Positions 35,914-47,489 of a stretch of DNA of 64,000 nt are shown one piece after another. The position numbers were made by a program, and so were the translations under genes. The stretch comes from Crossaster papposus (lineage: Eukaryota; Echinodermata; Asteroidea; Velatida; Solasteridae): contig JBAIAA010000110.1 in the NCBI GenBank assembly GCA_037893245.1, positions 806,001 to 870,000 of the forward strand. Reading direction: 5' to 3'. The notes under the pieces were generated by a model. The model saw nothing but the letters and a program-made list of their open reading frames with translations. It made no database searches and had not been told where the DNA came from. Within the stretch, counting starts at the first letter, position 1; each line of letters begins with the position of its first letter.

Positions 35914-36390
35914 GTGCCTATCACGCGCTGGCGACAAACACGTACATGTACAATGGTAAAGACAGTTGACGCAATGCCTGATGGGATCAAACAAAATGGC
36001 AGCGCCCATACTAATTTCGAGATTTCGGATTTTGGGTGTAAAATAACGGTATAATTTTTTGTAAATCCAAGTCGAAGACAAGCCCTTGTTTTTCTTGTTT
36101 GGTGTGTTAAACCAAAAACCGTTGCAATGGGCGTCATTGGATCCTGTATTCAAGTAAGTAGACAGGGGCTACTATACTAGGTTCTAGATTTATATCTGTT
36201 AAAAAAATTCAATATTAACTGTTAAAAAAAAATCAATAACTGGCCTTTATTTTTTACAATGACTGACCTTCAAGATTGAGATTATGATGAAAAAAGTGGC
36301 TCCAGGATGCTACATTGTACTTCTATTCACTGTGTGCTTTCTAGTTTCTATGTACATGATGTATTGAGCATTACCAACTTCAAAACTAAA

Positions 36391-37416
36391 ATGACCTCTG
36401 TATATTTTCAGGATGTAAACAAATGGTCCGGAAGACGAAAATCTGTCAACAGACTGCTGTTGCTGATGTGCGCCACCAGCTCCACCCTTTTGGTTATCTT
36501 CATCACATCTTGCGTAGTAAATGACACAAGTGATCGTAATGCTAAGGCCTTGCCGTGTGACCCGAACCTATCCCCAGGCCAACCCAAAGCTAGCAAGAAG
36601 GAGCTGTCGGCATTCCTTGTGGTCATGATCATGAGCGGGCCACAGATGGTCGAACGCAGGTACACGATCCGCGACACCTGGCTGCAGAATCACGGTGAAG
36701 ATGTTCTGTCCAGGTTTGTGATCGGAACAGCCGGGCTGTCCGGCTCAGACATAGAGACGCTGGAATCAGAGCAGAAGCAGTTTCAAGATATGCTCTTTCT
36801 CCCAGAGCTTAAAGATTCCTTTAACGTCCTCTCAACGAAACTTCTCCAGATGTTAGCGTGGCTTGACCATGCAGTAGACTTCCAGTTCGTACTGAAGGTA
36901 GACGATGATACCTTTGTCAGACTCGAAGCCTTAGTCCAAGAACTCGCAACAAAGTCCCGAGTGCGCCTTTACTGGGGATTCTTTGACGGCCGGGCTCATG
37001 TCCACAAAAGCGACAAGTACAAGGAGACGGACTGGGTGCTGTGTGACCGCTACATACCCTTTGCAGTTGGCGGTGGCTATGTCTTATCCTCCGACTTGGT
37101 TCACTTTGTAGCTGCAAATGTCCTGCTTTTGAAGAAGTACCACGCGGAGGATGTGTCCCTGGGCTCCTGGCTGGCTCCGATTGACGTAAGACGGGAGCAC
37201 GACCCACGGTTTGACACCGAGTACAAGTCTCGCGGTTGTCACAATAGCTACCTGGTCACCCACAAACAGAGCGTGCAGAACATGCGGGGAAAATACCTGC
37301 AGCTGCAGAATATCGGGCAAATGTGCGCCAATGAGAACCAAATTAGATTGTCCTACATCTACAACTGGGAAAAACCTCCAACTGAATGTTGTGAACGTGT
37401 GGAAGGTGTGCCATAA
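36391..37416 (+). CDS. B3GALT6: Beta-1,3-galactosyltransferase 6, copy B
   Basis: The second B3GALT6 homologue has a signal anchor (LLLLMCATSSTLLVIFITSC) and a GT31 domain with RRYTIRDTW, FVIGTAGL, KVDDDTFVRLEA, LYWGFFDGRAH, AVGGGYVLSSDLV, EDVSLGSWLAPIDV and HDPRFDTEYKSRGC, ending CCERVEGVP as copy A does. All GT31 hallmarks are intact, so both copies look functional. The start is uncertain. The frame is open back to an ATG at 36307; 36391 (MTSVYF) has A at -3; but TATATTTTCAG at 36401-36411 looks like the acceptor equivalent to that of copy A, and if it is used the first in-frame ATG is 36466, inside the anchor. The two genes are inverted duplicates about 2.4 kb apart at their starts. Confidence 0.93.
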   Translation: MTSVYFQDVNKWSGRRKSVNRLLLLMCATSSTLLVIFITSCVVNDTSDRNAKALPCDPNLSPGQPKASKKELSAFLVVMIMSGPQMVERRYTIRDTWLQNHGEDVLSRFVIGTAGLSGSDIETLESEQKQFQDMLFLPELKDSFNVLSTKLLQMLAWLDHAVDFQFVLKVDDDTFVRLEALVQELATKSRVRLYWGFFDGRAHVHKSDKYKETDWVLCDRYIPFAVGGGYVLSSDLVHFVAANVLLLKKYHAEDVSLGSWLAPIDVRREHDPRFDTEYKSRGCHNSYLVTHKQSVQNMRGKYLQLQNIGQMCANENQIRLSYIYNWEKPPTECCERVEGVP

Positions 37417-39786
37417 AAGGCTATCCTGATAAAACTATAATGAATTTCCCCAGTAGGGTACTTAATTTTTTTAACAGAATCTTTGCATTTATTTTGATGA
37501 ATCTTAGGAAGAAATTACATCTACTTCGGCTTTTATTTTGCTCATGCCACAGATTGTCGAGGTATCACCAACTTGGGTCCAACCTGCCTTAATTTTCTCT
37601 GGAACTCTTACAGGATTGTTACAATATGTCTCTTAAAAATGACTGTGGTTACGTTTGGGCACAATAATTTTTTGGAGGGAAAAGAGAGTAGGGTGTTTGG
37701 AAAAAAACAAACTCATTTTTACTTGAAAAGCTCTGAATGATTTTAATGATCAACCAAAGTACTATATGCGTAGCACTAGCATCTGTATTGTGTGTATTGT
37801 TCCCTAGCACTGAAGTGCTGGGTTAACAATTAAAACGTTATTTTGGTGAAGGTATGTTTGGTTTTTTAAAGTAGATTTTTTACTTATTTTGAATTGAAAT
37901 AGAAGTAAATTTAAACTGTATTTTGATTGAATTAATCAGGTTTCTTAAAATCAAATAGAATATGTGAGTAATTAGATGGTATTGACTGCTTTATCTTGTG
38001 GTGTAGTAAAACTATCCTCTCGAGGTGATCCATGGAACATTCTGTTTTTCTCTAGAAACCCCGCAGTGTAGGTGTAAATGTACTATGCAAGAACACAATT
38101 TGAAAGGTTTTTTGTCGAGTTTGTCATTATCTTTTGTGTTTAGATTAAGGTGGCAAATCTGACAATTTAGCATAAATTGTGATTTATCAAGGTGTAAGGT
38201 ATTCTTAACAACTATTGTTTTCCTGCCCGTAACGTTTTTCCTTGGCCTAATGGTAAAAAAAAAAAAATCTTGTTTTTATTTTCTTTACATTATCAGCATT
38301 TTTTTGTATATATAGGTGGTGTCTGGCATTTTATACTATCTAATTTTATTATTTATCGAATTTGTTTAATATGTTTTTAATTTGTACTCGATATATTTTT
38401 GTATGGAATAATAGATAAATGTAACTATTATGATTATTTAACAGATGGTTATATTCATGCGCAAAGAAAGAGATTTGTTACATTTCTAACATTTCTTTAC
38501 CCAGGGTGTGCCCAAACAGTTAAAAAACTTGTTTGTATTGGGGCCCTGCAAACATCATTAAATCAACTTGGATACACAATAATAATAATAATACATCAAA
38601 GGTCATCAACAAAATCGTACATCTTTTAAACGGACAACTAACAATAATACAATATTTACACTCCAATACAAACAGAATATTTACAGACGTACAAGAATAT
38701 TTACAGGAATACAAAACATGTGTACCTAGATTAAAGCATGGAGTTAGCAAGCTTACTTAAGGCAGCCACATGTCTGACCCTAATAAGTACAAAAACAGTT
38801 CGACATTGAACTTGAAAGAGAACAGAACTAGATTAAAACCAAAGATCGTAGAGCGCCGCAAGGCGCAAAACACTATGGGTTTTTGGTGTGAAAATAAAAG
38901 TGTTGGTACAGTAGATGGGAACGTTTTTATTTTACGCATGTACATGTACAATCATGGTATTCTATACGAGTACGAGTCTGGCTGAAATTTCCCAACCTGC
39001 AACCATTAATTGAAGCAGAATCCGCTATCTTAAGGTATTTGGAAAAGTTTGGGATAAGCCTTTTCCTAGGACTGGCCAACGCCTAAAGAGTAAATTCGGC
39101 GTATTATCGTTAATTTTATGTGTTAAAAACCTCAATCGAAAAACGTAACATTCGTGGGATTCACGATTACTAGCTTCAATGCGCATTGGGGTCTAGTAAC
39201 ACCATGCAGCAGCCGACAAAGTTAATGTAAACGCTTGAACAAGATATAAACGGTGACCCCCAAAAACAATCTTGCTTTTTTAATAATAGTTGTGGGGTTA
39301 TTCAAACATGTACATGTACGTACATTGCCATATCTTATCATGTGTAATTGATTTTCAACAAATAAAAAAAACCACAAACAACATACAAGGGAAGTTGTTC
39401 AAGAGTTTAATCGATCCCGTGGTAAACAATATTTACTATTTGGGATTCCAAGGGTCGAAATTGTGGGGCGTATTTGGGTCGAATGTTCATGGAGTAACGA
39501 TGTGATCCAGTTACAACAATTACAATTTTAGGTCATTCGCAAGATAAGAGTGACGTCTGTAAAACTAAAAGTATCAACCAATCAGCTCCGACAAAACTAC
39601 GTCATTTTTGTTTCGTTTTGGACCATGCACACGCACGAGATGCCGATAAAAAAGGCACCCGGCTTGGAATTGGTTCATTTAACTTGGAAAACGGCTGCAT
39701 TAGGTCTTTACTCTGAAAGTGTTGTTCCGACTATTCGTGACTTCCAATTCTGGAGTATAGGAAAAAGGGAATTCGAAGCAAACAAG
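37417..39786. other. 3' region of B3GALT6 copy B and intergenic DNA
   Basis: This is AT-rich with no supported coding sequence. An (AAT)n patch lies at about 38578-38592. A CCAAT motif (AACCAATCAGC) near 39577 lies about 200 bp upstream of the next gene and may belong to its promoter. Confidence 0.45.
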
Positions 39787-42700
39787 ATGGCGATTATGAA
39801 CAATTGTTGCTGCTGTGGCGTCAGAGTAGGTTCAATCGTGGTTGCCATATTTACGGCGGTAAGTTACTATAAGTTGTACCCGGCGAACCAATGCTGAAGG
39901 GACTGGTTCAAAGCTTGGTTCCCTTTGAAGAACTGAGGGCGAGGACATGAACGCCAGGACAAAGCAACACTGTCTTGTCTTCAGATTAAATTGTTAAATT
40001 GTTATTTAAGTAAAAGGTTTGCAAAAAGCACCGCTCTCTGTTTTTGGTATAGATTTCCCACAAACTTCTTTCCTTATGTTGACAATTGTTGCATTCTAGA
40101 CCAAAAATCTCCTTTCCAACTGAGCCAGTGGCCATCATTCAAACCATTTTTAAACGACTGTTAAATTGACATTGTTTCTCCTGCATGGCTGTATAGATTA
40201 CGTCAGCAGGCGCCATTTTTCAGAGTGCCACTTCTTGGGCATCGCAAGACTTTGTTAGTCCATCACCGTCTGGTGAGTTTGCATTATACATGTAGTAAGG
40301 TCTGGTCTCTATCTTCAAAATGCCATCATTCGCACAAAAATAAACCTGATTTCGGAGGGCAGGTCTTTGATCCTGAGTGAAACGCATGAGTCCATGCACT
40401 TATTTTGCACATTGGTTGTCATTAAACTAGTTAAACAAGGTCAATTCAGAGTTATTTTCTTAGTATAAAACAAACGAATCTTATTATAGGGTAAGTCGGC
40501 ATTACGTCAGCCGATGAAAACATATTTTCGTTGGCACGTGTTTTCACCGGTTTCTGTGCGTTACTTTTCAGCACAGATTCTAGAACGATCTGTTGTATGA
40601 AAGTGCAAATTTTTTTTTTTTTTCCTGTCGTTCAGCCGCTTTGAGAGCCACGTGGGGAGCCTCCATTGGGGTCAATTCCTTGCTTCTTATAGCAGCAGCT
40701 TGCCTCTTCATTGGTCTTATGAAGGTATCTATTATCTATTATTTCTTTCGGCAATGAAACCGAGGATTCCTCAAAAAGCGCCCAATGCATTGAAGCTCGT
40801 AAGCCTCACTGAGAAAACCTGCACAGGAGGATGAACGAAATGCCAGAAACACCGGCGGGGCGAACCCCTGCTCTTAGCGATAAGCGTGACTGGGTTATTT
40901 TACGTGCGTGTCCAGGTTCACATATACACAATACACACACGGGACCAACGGCTTTACGTCCCATCTGAAGGACGAAGCAATAGTGGTTTAATTGCCTTGC
41001 TTAAAGACACACGTGTCGACGGCCGGGATTCGAACTCACGCTCTGTGGAACAGAAAACACACGCTCTTAATTAATTAACCACTCGGCCATCACGCGCAGT
41101 TTTTTAAACATTTTGTCAGAGATGTATTAGATTGATTACAAGTCAATCTCTTTTTTTTAATGGCAATTAAGTCAAATCAAGATTATGATGGAACAATATA
41201 AATGTCATTGTCATGAATTACATTGAATAACTTGCAATTTCCCTGATTGTAATGTGACCTGAAATTAATGTGCAGTTAACGTAACGGCTTGTGAGGCTTC
41301 TCAGGCTTGTGATGGATTTCGATAACAGTGTTTGCAATGGCTTGCAATGGTTTTTTTTAATGGCTCGCGATGACCTGCGATGATTTGTGATGACTTGTCA
41401 GATCTTGCAATGACTTAATTACATCTCGGTATCTTGCTTAAGTACGTATCGGAACAAAGCCAAACCCCCAAAAAGATTATTTCACACAAAAAGATATATA
41501 GTATCAGGGGAGAACAAAAATGTAGACTTTTTCTTCAATTCTTTTTTATCTCTGTACGCAGGAAACCAAGGCACTATTGGTACCGTACATGGTCGTCGAA
41601 TGCATCTACGTACTTGCCTACGTGGCGCTGGACATTGTCCTCATTGTGATCTTGGCGGTAAGTTAATGTATACAACAGGAGATATTAAGTGCGACTTTTT
41701 ACGCCGCGCCATGTTTCTTTATGAATGATGACTCGTAATTTGTGTTATGTTCGCGAAACTAAATTTAGGGTTTCAAAACGCCGCACCTCCCAATATTTTC
41801 TTTTAAAAATGGCAAGCCTTTTCGTTCAGTATCTATTAAACCTTTGTAAGCATAAACCTAAACTTAATGCTTAATATTTTAGTCCTCGCCTTTTCTCTCT
41901 TGTTCAGAATGGAAACTACACCTATTTTAATTTCCTCAACCTGGACTTAGGCGATTTCACCGACCTTGGCGATAATTATGTTATCATGGCCACTGTGATC
42001 GGCGTAGCTGTTGGAATTGTGGTTGATTTGGCGATCGCGGTAAGTCCGAAAACCCTACCGAAAGCCAATTTGGCACTATTCAGAATCAGAGTGAGCCGCA
42101 CTATCGAAGAAAAGTTTGATTTTTTAGGTTCCCATAGGTTTTGCACATTGTGACCATTGATCTAAATTTGAATATTTTAGCCACACCCTTCGTTTGTGAT
42201 TGGTGACGTCACGACCTAGTCGGACCTATGAAAATCGTTTTTGTTTTGTTATGACCATCTCACCTTTGTTTCAATGCAGATTGTGTGCCTTCTATGCGTC
42301 ATCTCGCAATACCAGGAGCTTAGAGATGGGCGTGGCCGAAGGGTAATACATGAATATACATATTATACATATTACCGGTTTACGCGCGCGACCCAAATTA
42401 TAATACTTCTAATAGTCTAAGAGCTAGCTCCATAAGATTTCACCCCATTTCACCCAGAAGGTTTGACACCTTAAAGTTACTTAGGTTGTTCAAGTCATTC
42501 ACAAAAAGTTGGTCAGCCTCCCCCCAGAGGTTGGGTCTGAACCCCAGACCCCCTTGAAAAGCGCCCCCAGACGGTTGATTTCACCCCATCTCATCCATGG
42601 ACAAAACTTTGTCAAAAGAAAGTAGTATGATAGTACATTACAAAAAAATTAAAACTGACCAAATATCTGGTTGGGAAGGTGTGGTCAGACCCCCCACAAA

Positions 42701-45561
42701 GTGCCCCAAACAGCGCCCCCACAGACGGTTGATTTCACCCCATTACATCCATGGACAAAACTTTGTCAAAAGAAAGTAGTATGATAGTACATTACAAAAG
42801 AATAAAAACTGACCAAATATCTGGTTGGGAAGGTGTGGTCAGACCCCCCACAAAGTGCCCCAAACAGCGCCCCCCACAGACGGTTGATTTCCCCCCATCT
42901 CATCCATGGACAAAACTTTGTCAAAAGAAAGTAGTATGATAGTATAGTACAAAATAATAAAAACTGACCAAATATCTGGTTGGGAAGGTGTGGTCAGACC
43001 CCCCACAAAGTGCCCCCAACAGCGCCCCCACAGCCGGTTGATTTCACCCCATATAATTCATGGACAAAACTTTGTCAAAAGTAGGTAGTATGATAGTACA
43101 TTTTCACGGACAAGTACAAACCAAAGAAAGGAGAAGAAAGAATCTCGTGCGTAAAGAAGTTAGATGGCAGTTCTCTACCTCCATGCTCACGAGTACTACT
43201 ACAGAAGATAAAGCGTACACATCTCGTAGCGACTCGGTGGCTATCGTCAGCACGATGCAACCAATCGGCAAAATCACCACAAGAATATGGCTGGAAACTT
43301 GAAGATGGTTGTTACAGGCTGCAGTGGTTTGAAGGTGAAATTTCACCAACATCGTTAGATGTTGTTTGCAGCGAAGCGGATCTCTTCCAGGAATATAATG
43401 GGGAAGGTAGGCTAAGTAACAAATGTTCATTATATTTCATAATTTTGGCGATTTTGTCTCGCTTTTATTTAGAATGAGATACGGTAAATAGCACATTGAA
43501 TTAATCGTCCCTTTAAAATAACGCGATGCATGTACTAAACGAAATAGCGTATTTAACTACATCGACAAAAACAAGAGTAAACTTCAATTACACAGAAGGG
43601 ACGTTTTAAATATGATTGTTGTTGTCGTTATAGCACAAGACGTGGATGACTCTGAAAACGAAGAGGAACAAAGCGACAGCGACAATGGAAGCAGTGAAAG
43701 CAGTGACGACGAGGTGTAGCCAACTGATCACACAATGAGTCAGACATAAACAAAGACAGTTTCGATTTGACCTTTAAAATCACACTTTACTCAGAAACAC
43801 TATTTACAAAATTGTGTAAATGAACGTACATGATTGTATAAGGGCTCTTGTTTAAAGTCTCTGCAAATCATACATTGACATAAACAAAGACATTTTATTG
43901 ATTTGATTTGTAAAATCACACTTAACTGAGAAAATACTTACCCGGTCTAATAATGAACGTATATTATAGTAAGGGTTCTTGCCTAAATCACACAAAAAAG
44001 ATGCATAAACCATCCCTCTTTCCTGGATATATGAATCTGTTATAGAGCTTGGAAACACGATTCGATAAAAAAGTCAGATTTGTTGGCGCTGGTTACTTAT
44101 GTAGTACGTAATAGTTATGCAGTAGGCACCACTTGAAATGAGGGTTCATAATGTAACCCATGAACAGGTTGATATTTCCCACCCTGTTCGTAAACTGAGT
44201 ATTGTTTTACAAGATTTCTGCATCTTGTATTTTTTGTTGGTCATACAACCAATTAAAAGTTAGTTGTTGCAGTAAATGAAACCGTGGCCTACCTTCCCAA
44301 CTTGAAATAGTGTCAGTTGGTTTTTGTGTAACATAATGGCCATAATACTTTATTTGAACCATTTCTTTCTACAAGTATTATACTAGATAAGATAAATAAA
44401 CCCCACACGGATACTTTGTGGGGGGTCTGACCACGCCTTCCCAACCAGATATTTGGTCATTTTTGTTTTGTTTTTGTAACGTACTATCATACTACTTTCT
44501 TTTGACAAAGTTTTGTCCATGGATGAGATGGGGGGAAATCAACCGTCTGTGGGGGGCGCTGTTTGGGGCACTTTGTGGGGGGTCTGACCACACCTTCCCA
44601 ACCAGATATTTGGTCAGTTTTTATTCTTTTGTAATGTACTATCATACTACTTTCTTTTGACAAAGTTTTGTCCATGGATGTAATGGGGTGAAATCAACCG
44701 TCTGTGGGGGCGCTGTTTGGGGCACTTTGTGGGGGGTCTGACCACACCTTCCCAACCAGATATTTGGTCAGTTTTTATTTTTTTGTAATGTACTATCATA
44801 CTACTTTCTTTTGACAAAGTTTTGTCCATGGATGTGATGGGGTGAAATCCACCGTCTGTGGGGGGCGCTGTTTGGGGCACTTTGTGGGGGGTCTGACCAC
44901 ACCTTCCCAACCAGATATTTGGTCAGTTTTTATTTTTTTGTAATGTACTATCATACTACTTTCTTTTGACAAAGTTTTGTCCATGGATGTGATGGGGTGA
45001 AATCCACCGTCTGTGGGGGGCGCTGTTTGGGGCACTTTGTGGGGGGTCTGATCACACCTTCCCAACCAGATATTTGGTCAGTTTTTATTTTTTTGTAATG
45101 TACTATCATACTACTTTCTTTTGACAAAGTTTTGTCCATGGATGTGATGGGGTGAAATCAACCGTCTGGGGGCGCTTTTCAAGGGGGTCTGGGGTTCAGA
45201 CCCAACCTCTGGGGGGAGGCTGACCAACTTTTTGTGAATGACTTGAACAACCTAAGTAACTTTAAGGTGTCAAACCTTCTGGGTGAAATGGGGTGAAATC
45301 TTATGGAGCTAGCTCTTAGACTATAAACAATTAAGTCACTCACATCCGCCAATGTAACAAAAACTGTTATCTCACCCAGGACGCAAAAAAAGACATTGAC
45401 ACCAGTCAGTATTTATTATGTACATTTTTGCTTTGTTGTTTTCGTCAATGTAGGTTCAAGCCTCACATGTCATTGTCATTCAACAGCCGGGCTGCACTAC
45501 CGGTTATGCCCCTCCAACCTACGACCCCGGGACAACCCAACAGTACTACTCCAAATGTTAA
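39787..45561 (+). CDS. Four-pass membrane protein, LAPTM-like, with C-terminal PPTY motif
   Basis: Seven exons join in phase: 39787-39858, 40197-40272, 40636-40724, 41562-41657, 41908-42039, 42280-42342 and 45454-45561 (TAA). The product is about 211 residues. It starts with a cysteine cluster (MAIMNNCCCCGVRVGSIVV), reminiscent of the LAPTM4 N-terminus. It has four hydrophobic segments: about residues 12-32, 60-80, 86-112 and 134-165. An N-glycosylation sequon NYT lies in the loop before segment 4. The cytoplasmic tail has GYAPPTYDPG, a PPxY motif, which in LAPTM proteins recruits Nedd4-type ubiquitin ligases for lysosomal sorting. The family assignment rests on size, topology and these motifs; overall similarity to LAPTM4 is modest, so another small tetraspan family is possible. 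AATAAA at about 45717-45722 is a plausible poly(A) signal. Intron 3 holds a SINE and intron 6 a 2.9-kb foldback element. Confidence 0.72.
40731..41095 (-). mobile_element. tRNA-derived SINE, minus strand
   Basis: This is the reverse complement of the element at 23862-24252. Read on the minus strand it has TGGCCGAGTGG, the B box GAGTTCGAATCCC, GCTTCGTCCTTCAGATGGGA, ACGTAAAATAACCCAG, GGTTCGCCCCG and the shared tail GGCTTACGAGCTTCAATGCA ... GGTTTCATTGCC, then an ATAGATA-rich tail instead of (AAT)n. It starts six bases after the donor of exon 3 of the LAPTM-like gene. Confidence 0.85.
42412..45324. mobile_element. Foldback element with tandem-repeat arms, carrying a gene fragment
   Basis: The ends are ATAGTCTAAGAGCTAGCTCC and its inverse. 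Each arm has about 155 bp of unique terminal sequence, then direct copies of a 154-155-bp unit that includes CATGGACAAAACTTTGTCAA and CCAAATATCTGGTTGGGAAG. The left arm has four units (about 42568-43100), the right arm five in inverse orientation (about 44400-45170). The 1.3-kb centre holds the coding fragment at 43103-43719. The architecture recalls foldback elements such as the sea-urchin TU family. No clean target duplication was found. It lies wholly in intron 6 of the LAPTM-like gene. Confidence 0.88.
43103..43719 (+). CDS. Two-exon C-terminal coding fragment inside the foldback element
   Basis: Exon 43103-43406 is open and joins by GT-AG (donor G|GTAGGC; acceptor TCGTTATAG) to 43634-43719, which ends in TAG. 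The first part has SLPPCSRVLLQKIKRTHLVA, then SPQEYGWKLEDGCYRLQWFE and GEISPTSLDVVCSEADLF. The second exon is an acidic tail (DDSENEEEQSDSDNGSSESS). A segment of the form LPPC..VL.QKIKRT followed by GW.L..G.Y...WF.G resembles, from memory, the C-terminus of uncharacterised, often repeated proteins in invertebrates; I cannot name the family. No start codon or upstream exon is visible; the frame emerges from the last tandem unit. It could be cargo captured by the element or the 3' end of its own gene. Confidence 0.55.
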
Positions 45562-46095
45562 AATGTTAAGTTGTCCGATGATGATCATATCGCAGCCTAG
45601 CCGTGAGATCGAGATTGCAATTTTACACAATCTTATACTCTTTAATCTTGGATAAAAGCCAATCTCTGGACAAAATCGCTTCTTCCAACTAAAATTATTG
45701 TACGCTGTACCTGTTAATAAATTGTCTATTTTTGTGTGCTTTTTAAAAGCTTTTAATAGTTTTAATATCAGTTAATTATTTCACTAATGCTTATATATCT
45801 GTAGATTAAGTACAGATGTAGGACTACTCTGTGCTTTAAAGTTGTCTCAATCCGAGGGGGGGGGGGGGGGAGCTCGGCAAAATAACTTTTATAAAGGCAT
45901 GAATTAGGCCTAAGCTGATTGTAATTAATGTTATGATGTTGGATTCATAGTGTTTGAACTGTACAAACTTTGCTCCGTTAATTATGTACAGCGCTATATA
46001 TTGACTTCAATAGAGGGCGCTGTGCATAAATAACGGTGTATGCATAGACGTCAGACGTGATTGTATGCTCTGTAAATAAGGCATTAAAAAAAAAT
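45562..46095. other. 3' UTR of the LAPTM-like gene and intergenic DNA
   Basis: AATAAA at about 45717-45722 is a likely polyadenylation signal, 156 bp after the stop. A 15-nt G tract is at 45856-45870. Nothing else is recognised. Confidence 0.5.
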
Positions 46096-46414
46096 GTTAT
46101 GTTGGCGTAACGGGCCCCAAAAAATAGGGTAGGTAGGTCGGGATTCTTTTTTTTTTTTTTTTTTTTTCTCTTCCTCCCAGCAATGAAAATGATATGTTTT
46201 CTAATTGTTTCAGCCGGTAGTGATACACGATAGCGTGTCCAGGTTCAATATATACACAATCCACACACACAACAATGAGAAACGGTCAGAAATGGTTTCA
46301 AACGTATTTATAACTAGATTTATATAGATTTTAATCATTAAATTTCGTCCCTTGAAAAAAAAAAATCCAGGGTCGGCCGTATTTTTAGGGTCGGTCGGGT
46401 TACGCCAACATAAC
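46096..46414. mobile_element. MITE with GTTATGTTGGCGTAAC termini, enclosing a SINE fragment
   Basis: The 16-bp terminal repeats GTTATGTTGGCGTAAC and GTTACGCCAACATAAC are nearly perfect inverses, and GGGTCGGTCGGG-like sequence lies inside both ends. The interior piece at about 46230-46275 (GTGTCCAGGTTCAATATATA, CACAATCCACACAC) matches the middle of the SINE at 40731-41095, so the two repeats are nested or share a segment. Confidence 0.7.
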
Positions 46415-46778
46415 GTTTTGTTTTTTTATGCCTAAGCCATAATTGAATACGTATCACTCAGATTGGTAGTGACAGTAGGCTATACATTATTAACCAATCC
46501 ATCTAAACATTACACCGATGCTCTTGCATCTGCCATGTTGTATAGCAAATCCCTGAAGTATTTTACACAGTGTTTGTAATTGGTTAATTCCTGTATGAAG
46601 CCTATTGTAAAGTTTCAGATTTTGTTTGATGATTAGGGCCTATACATCATGTATATGTTGTATCATGCAAACTCAGTGTTATGAGGCCGACTTAAAATAT
46701 ATCGAAAATAATATCGCTAACCGCTACATACATCGGCCGGGTAGCTAATTACTATTCTACAAAATCGGCGGTGAACTA

Positions 46779-46966
46779 GACTTGGTGCCAAGTCGCGTCG
46801 GTAATAGCGGTCCACTCGGTATATACAGGAGGGAAGTTGCGGTTGCCTCGTTCCCAATTTCGAAGTTTAGATATGGCACGTTACTAGTCTTAATCCAGCC
46901 GTGCCAATAAACTTCGACTGAAATACACGGATAAAACCCGACTATCTAACGACTTGTCATCAAGTC
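46779..46966. mobile_element. TA-flanked MITE (ACTTGGTGCCAAGT family), copy 2
   Basis: The termini are GACTTGGTGCCAAGTCG and CGACTTGTCATCAAGTC, flanked by TA on both sides (46777-46778 and 46967-46968). The interior matches 25700-25897. The left terminus is itself palindromic. A TA duplication suggests a Tc1/mariner-type source. Confidence 0.75.
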
Positions 46967-47202
46967 TACGGGGAACAGAAACAACACAGTGAGTCACTTC
47001 ATCCACTTCGTGCAAGGCAACTCAACTTGAGTAACCCCAGTTCTGTTGCATTGACTCAAATTCCGTTTTGGTTGGGATGGGCGTCATAACTATTAAACAT
47101 GAAGACAAACAATATCGTGGTTGTCACCGTAAATATATTTTGTTGTCGTTAAATGACCGTGCGCTGAACACGGTGCATGGTGACCATAAGTGGTGATGAA
47201 GT

Positions 47203-47309
47203 GGTGACCGCTATTTGTGTAGCGCGCCCTCTCATTTGCACAACTGCATAAGTTGAACCAACTAAAGTTTTTGTTCAAAAGAGGGCGCGCTACACAAATA
47301 GCGGTCACC
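47203..47309. mobile_element. 107-bp palindromic element
   Basis: Arms of about 30 bp (GGTGACCGCTATTTGTGTAG ... CGCCCTCT and exact inverse) flank a 45-bp centre. The GAGGGCGCGCTACACAAA word is shared with both ends of the larger foldback at 47490-47955, so this is probably a short relative. Confidence 0.8.
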
Positions 47310-47489
47310 AATTATGAAGAACTCGGCAAATCTGCCGAAATGTTTAATTGCGAAGGCGACAATTGTACAGGTTGGGTAAACAGCAGCAGCCGCGTCATTC
47401 TGTTTGGCCGTGGGCAAATCGCGCCGTTCCGCCCATAAAAAAATATATAACCCAACAATACAAAATGCAACAAACTAAAATTGGCGTTC

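Noticed and set aside
42597-45139. Repeated frames beginning MDKTLSKESSMIVHYK
   Set aside because: They are translations of the 154-bp tandem units of the foldback arms; they appear on plus in the left arm and minus in the right arm, and each ends within about one unit.
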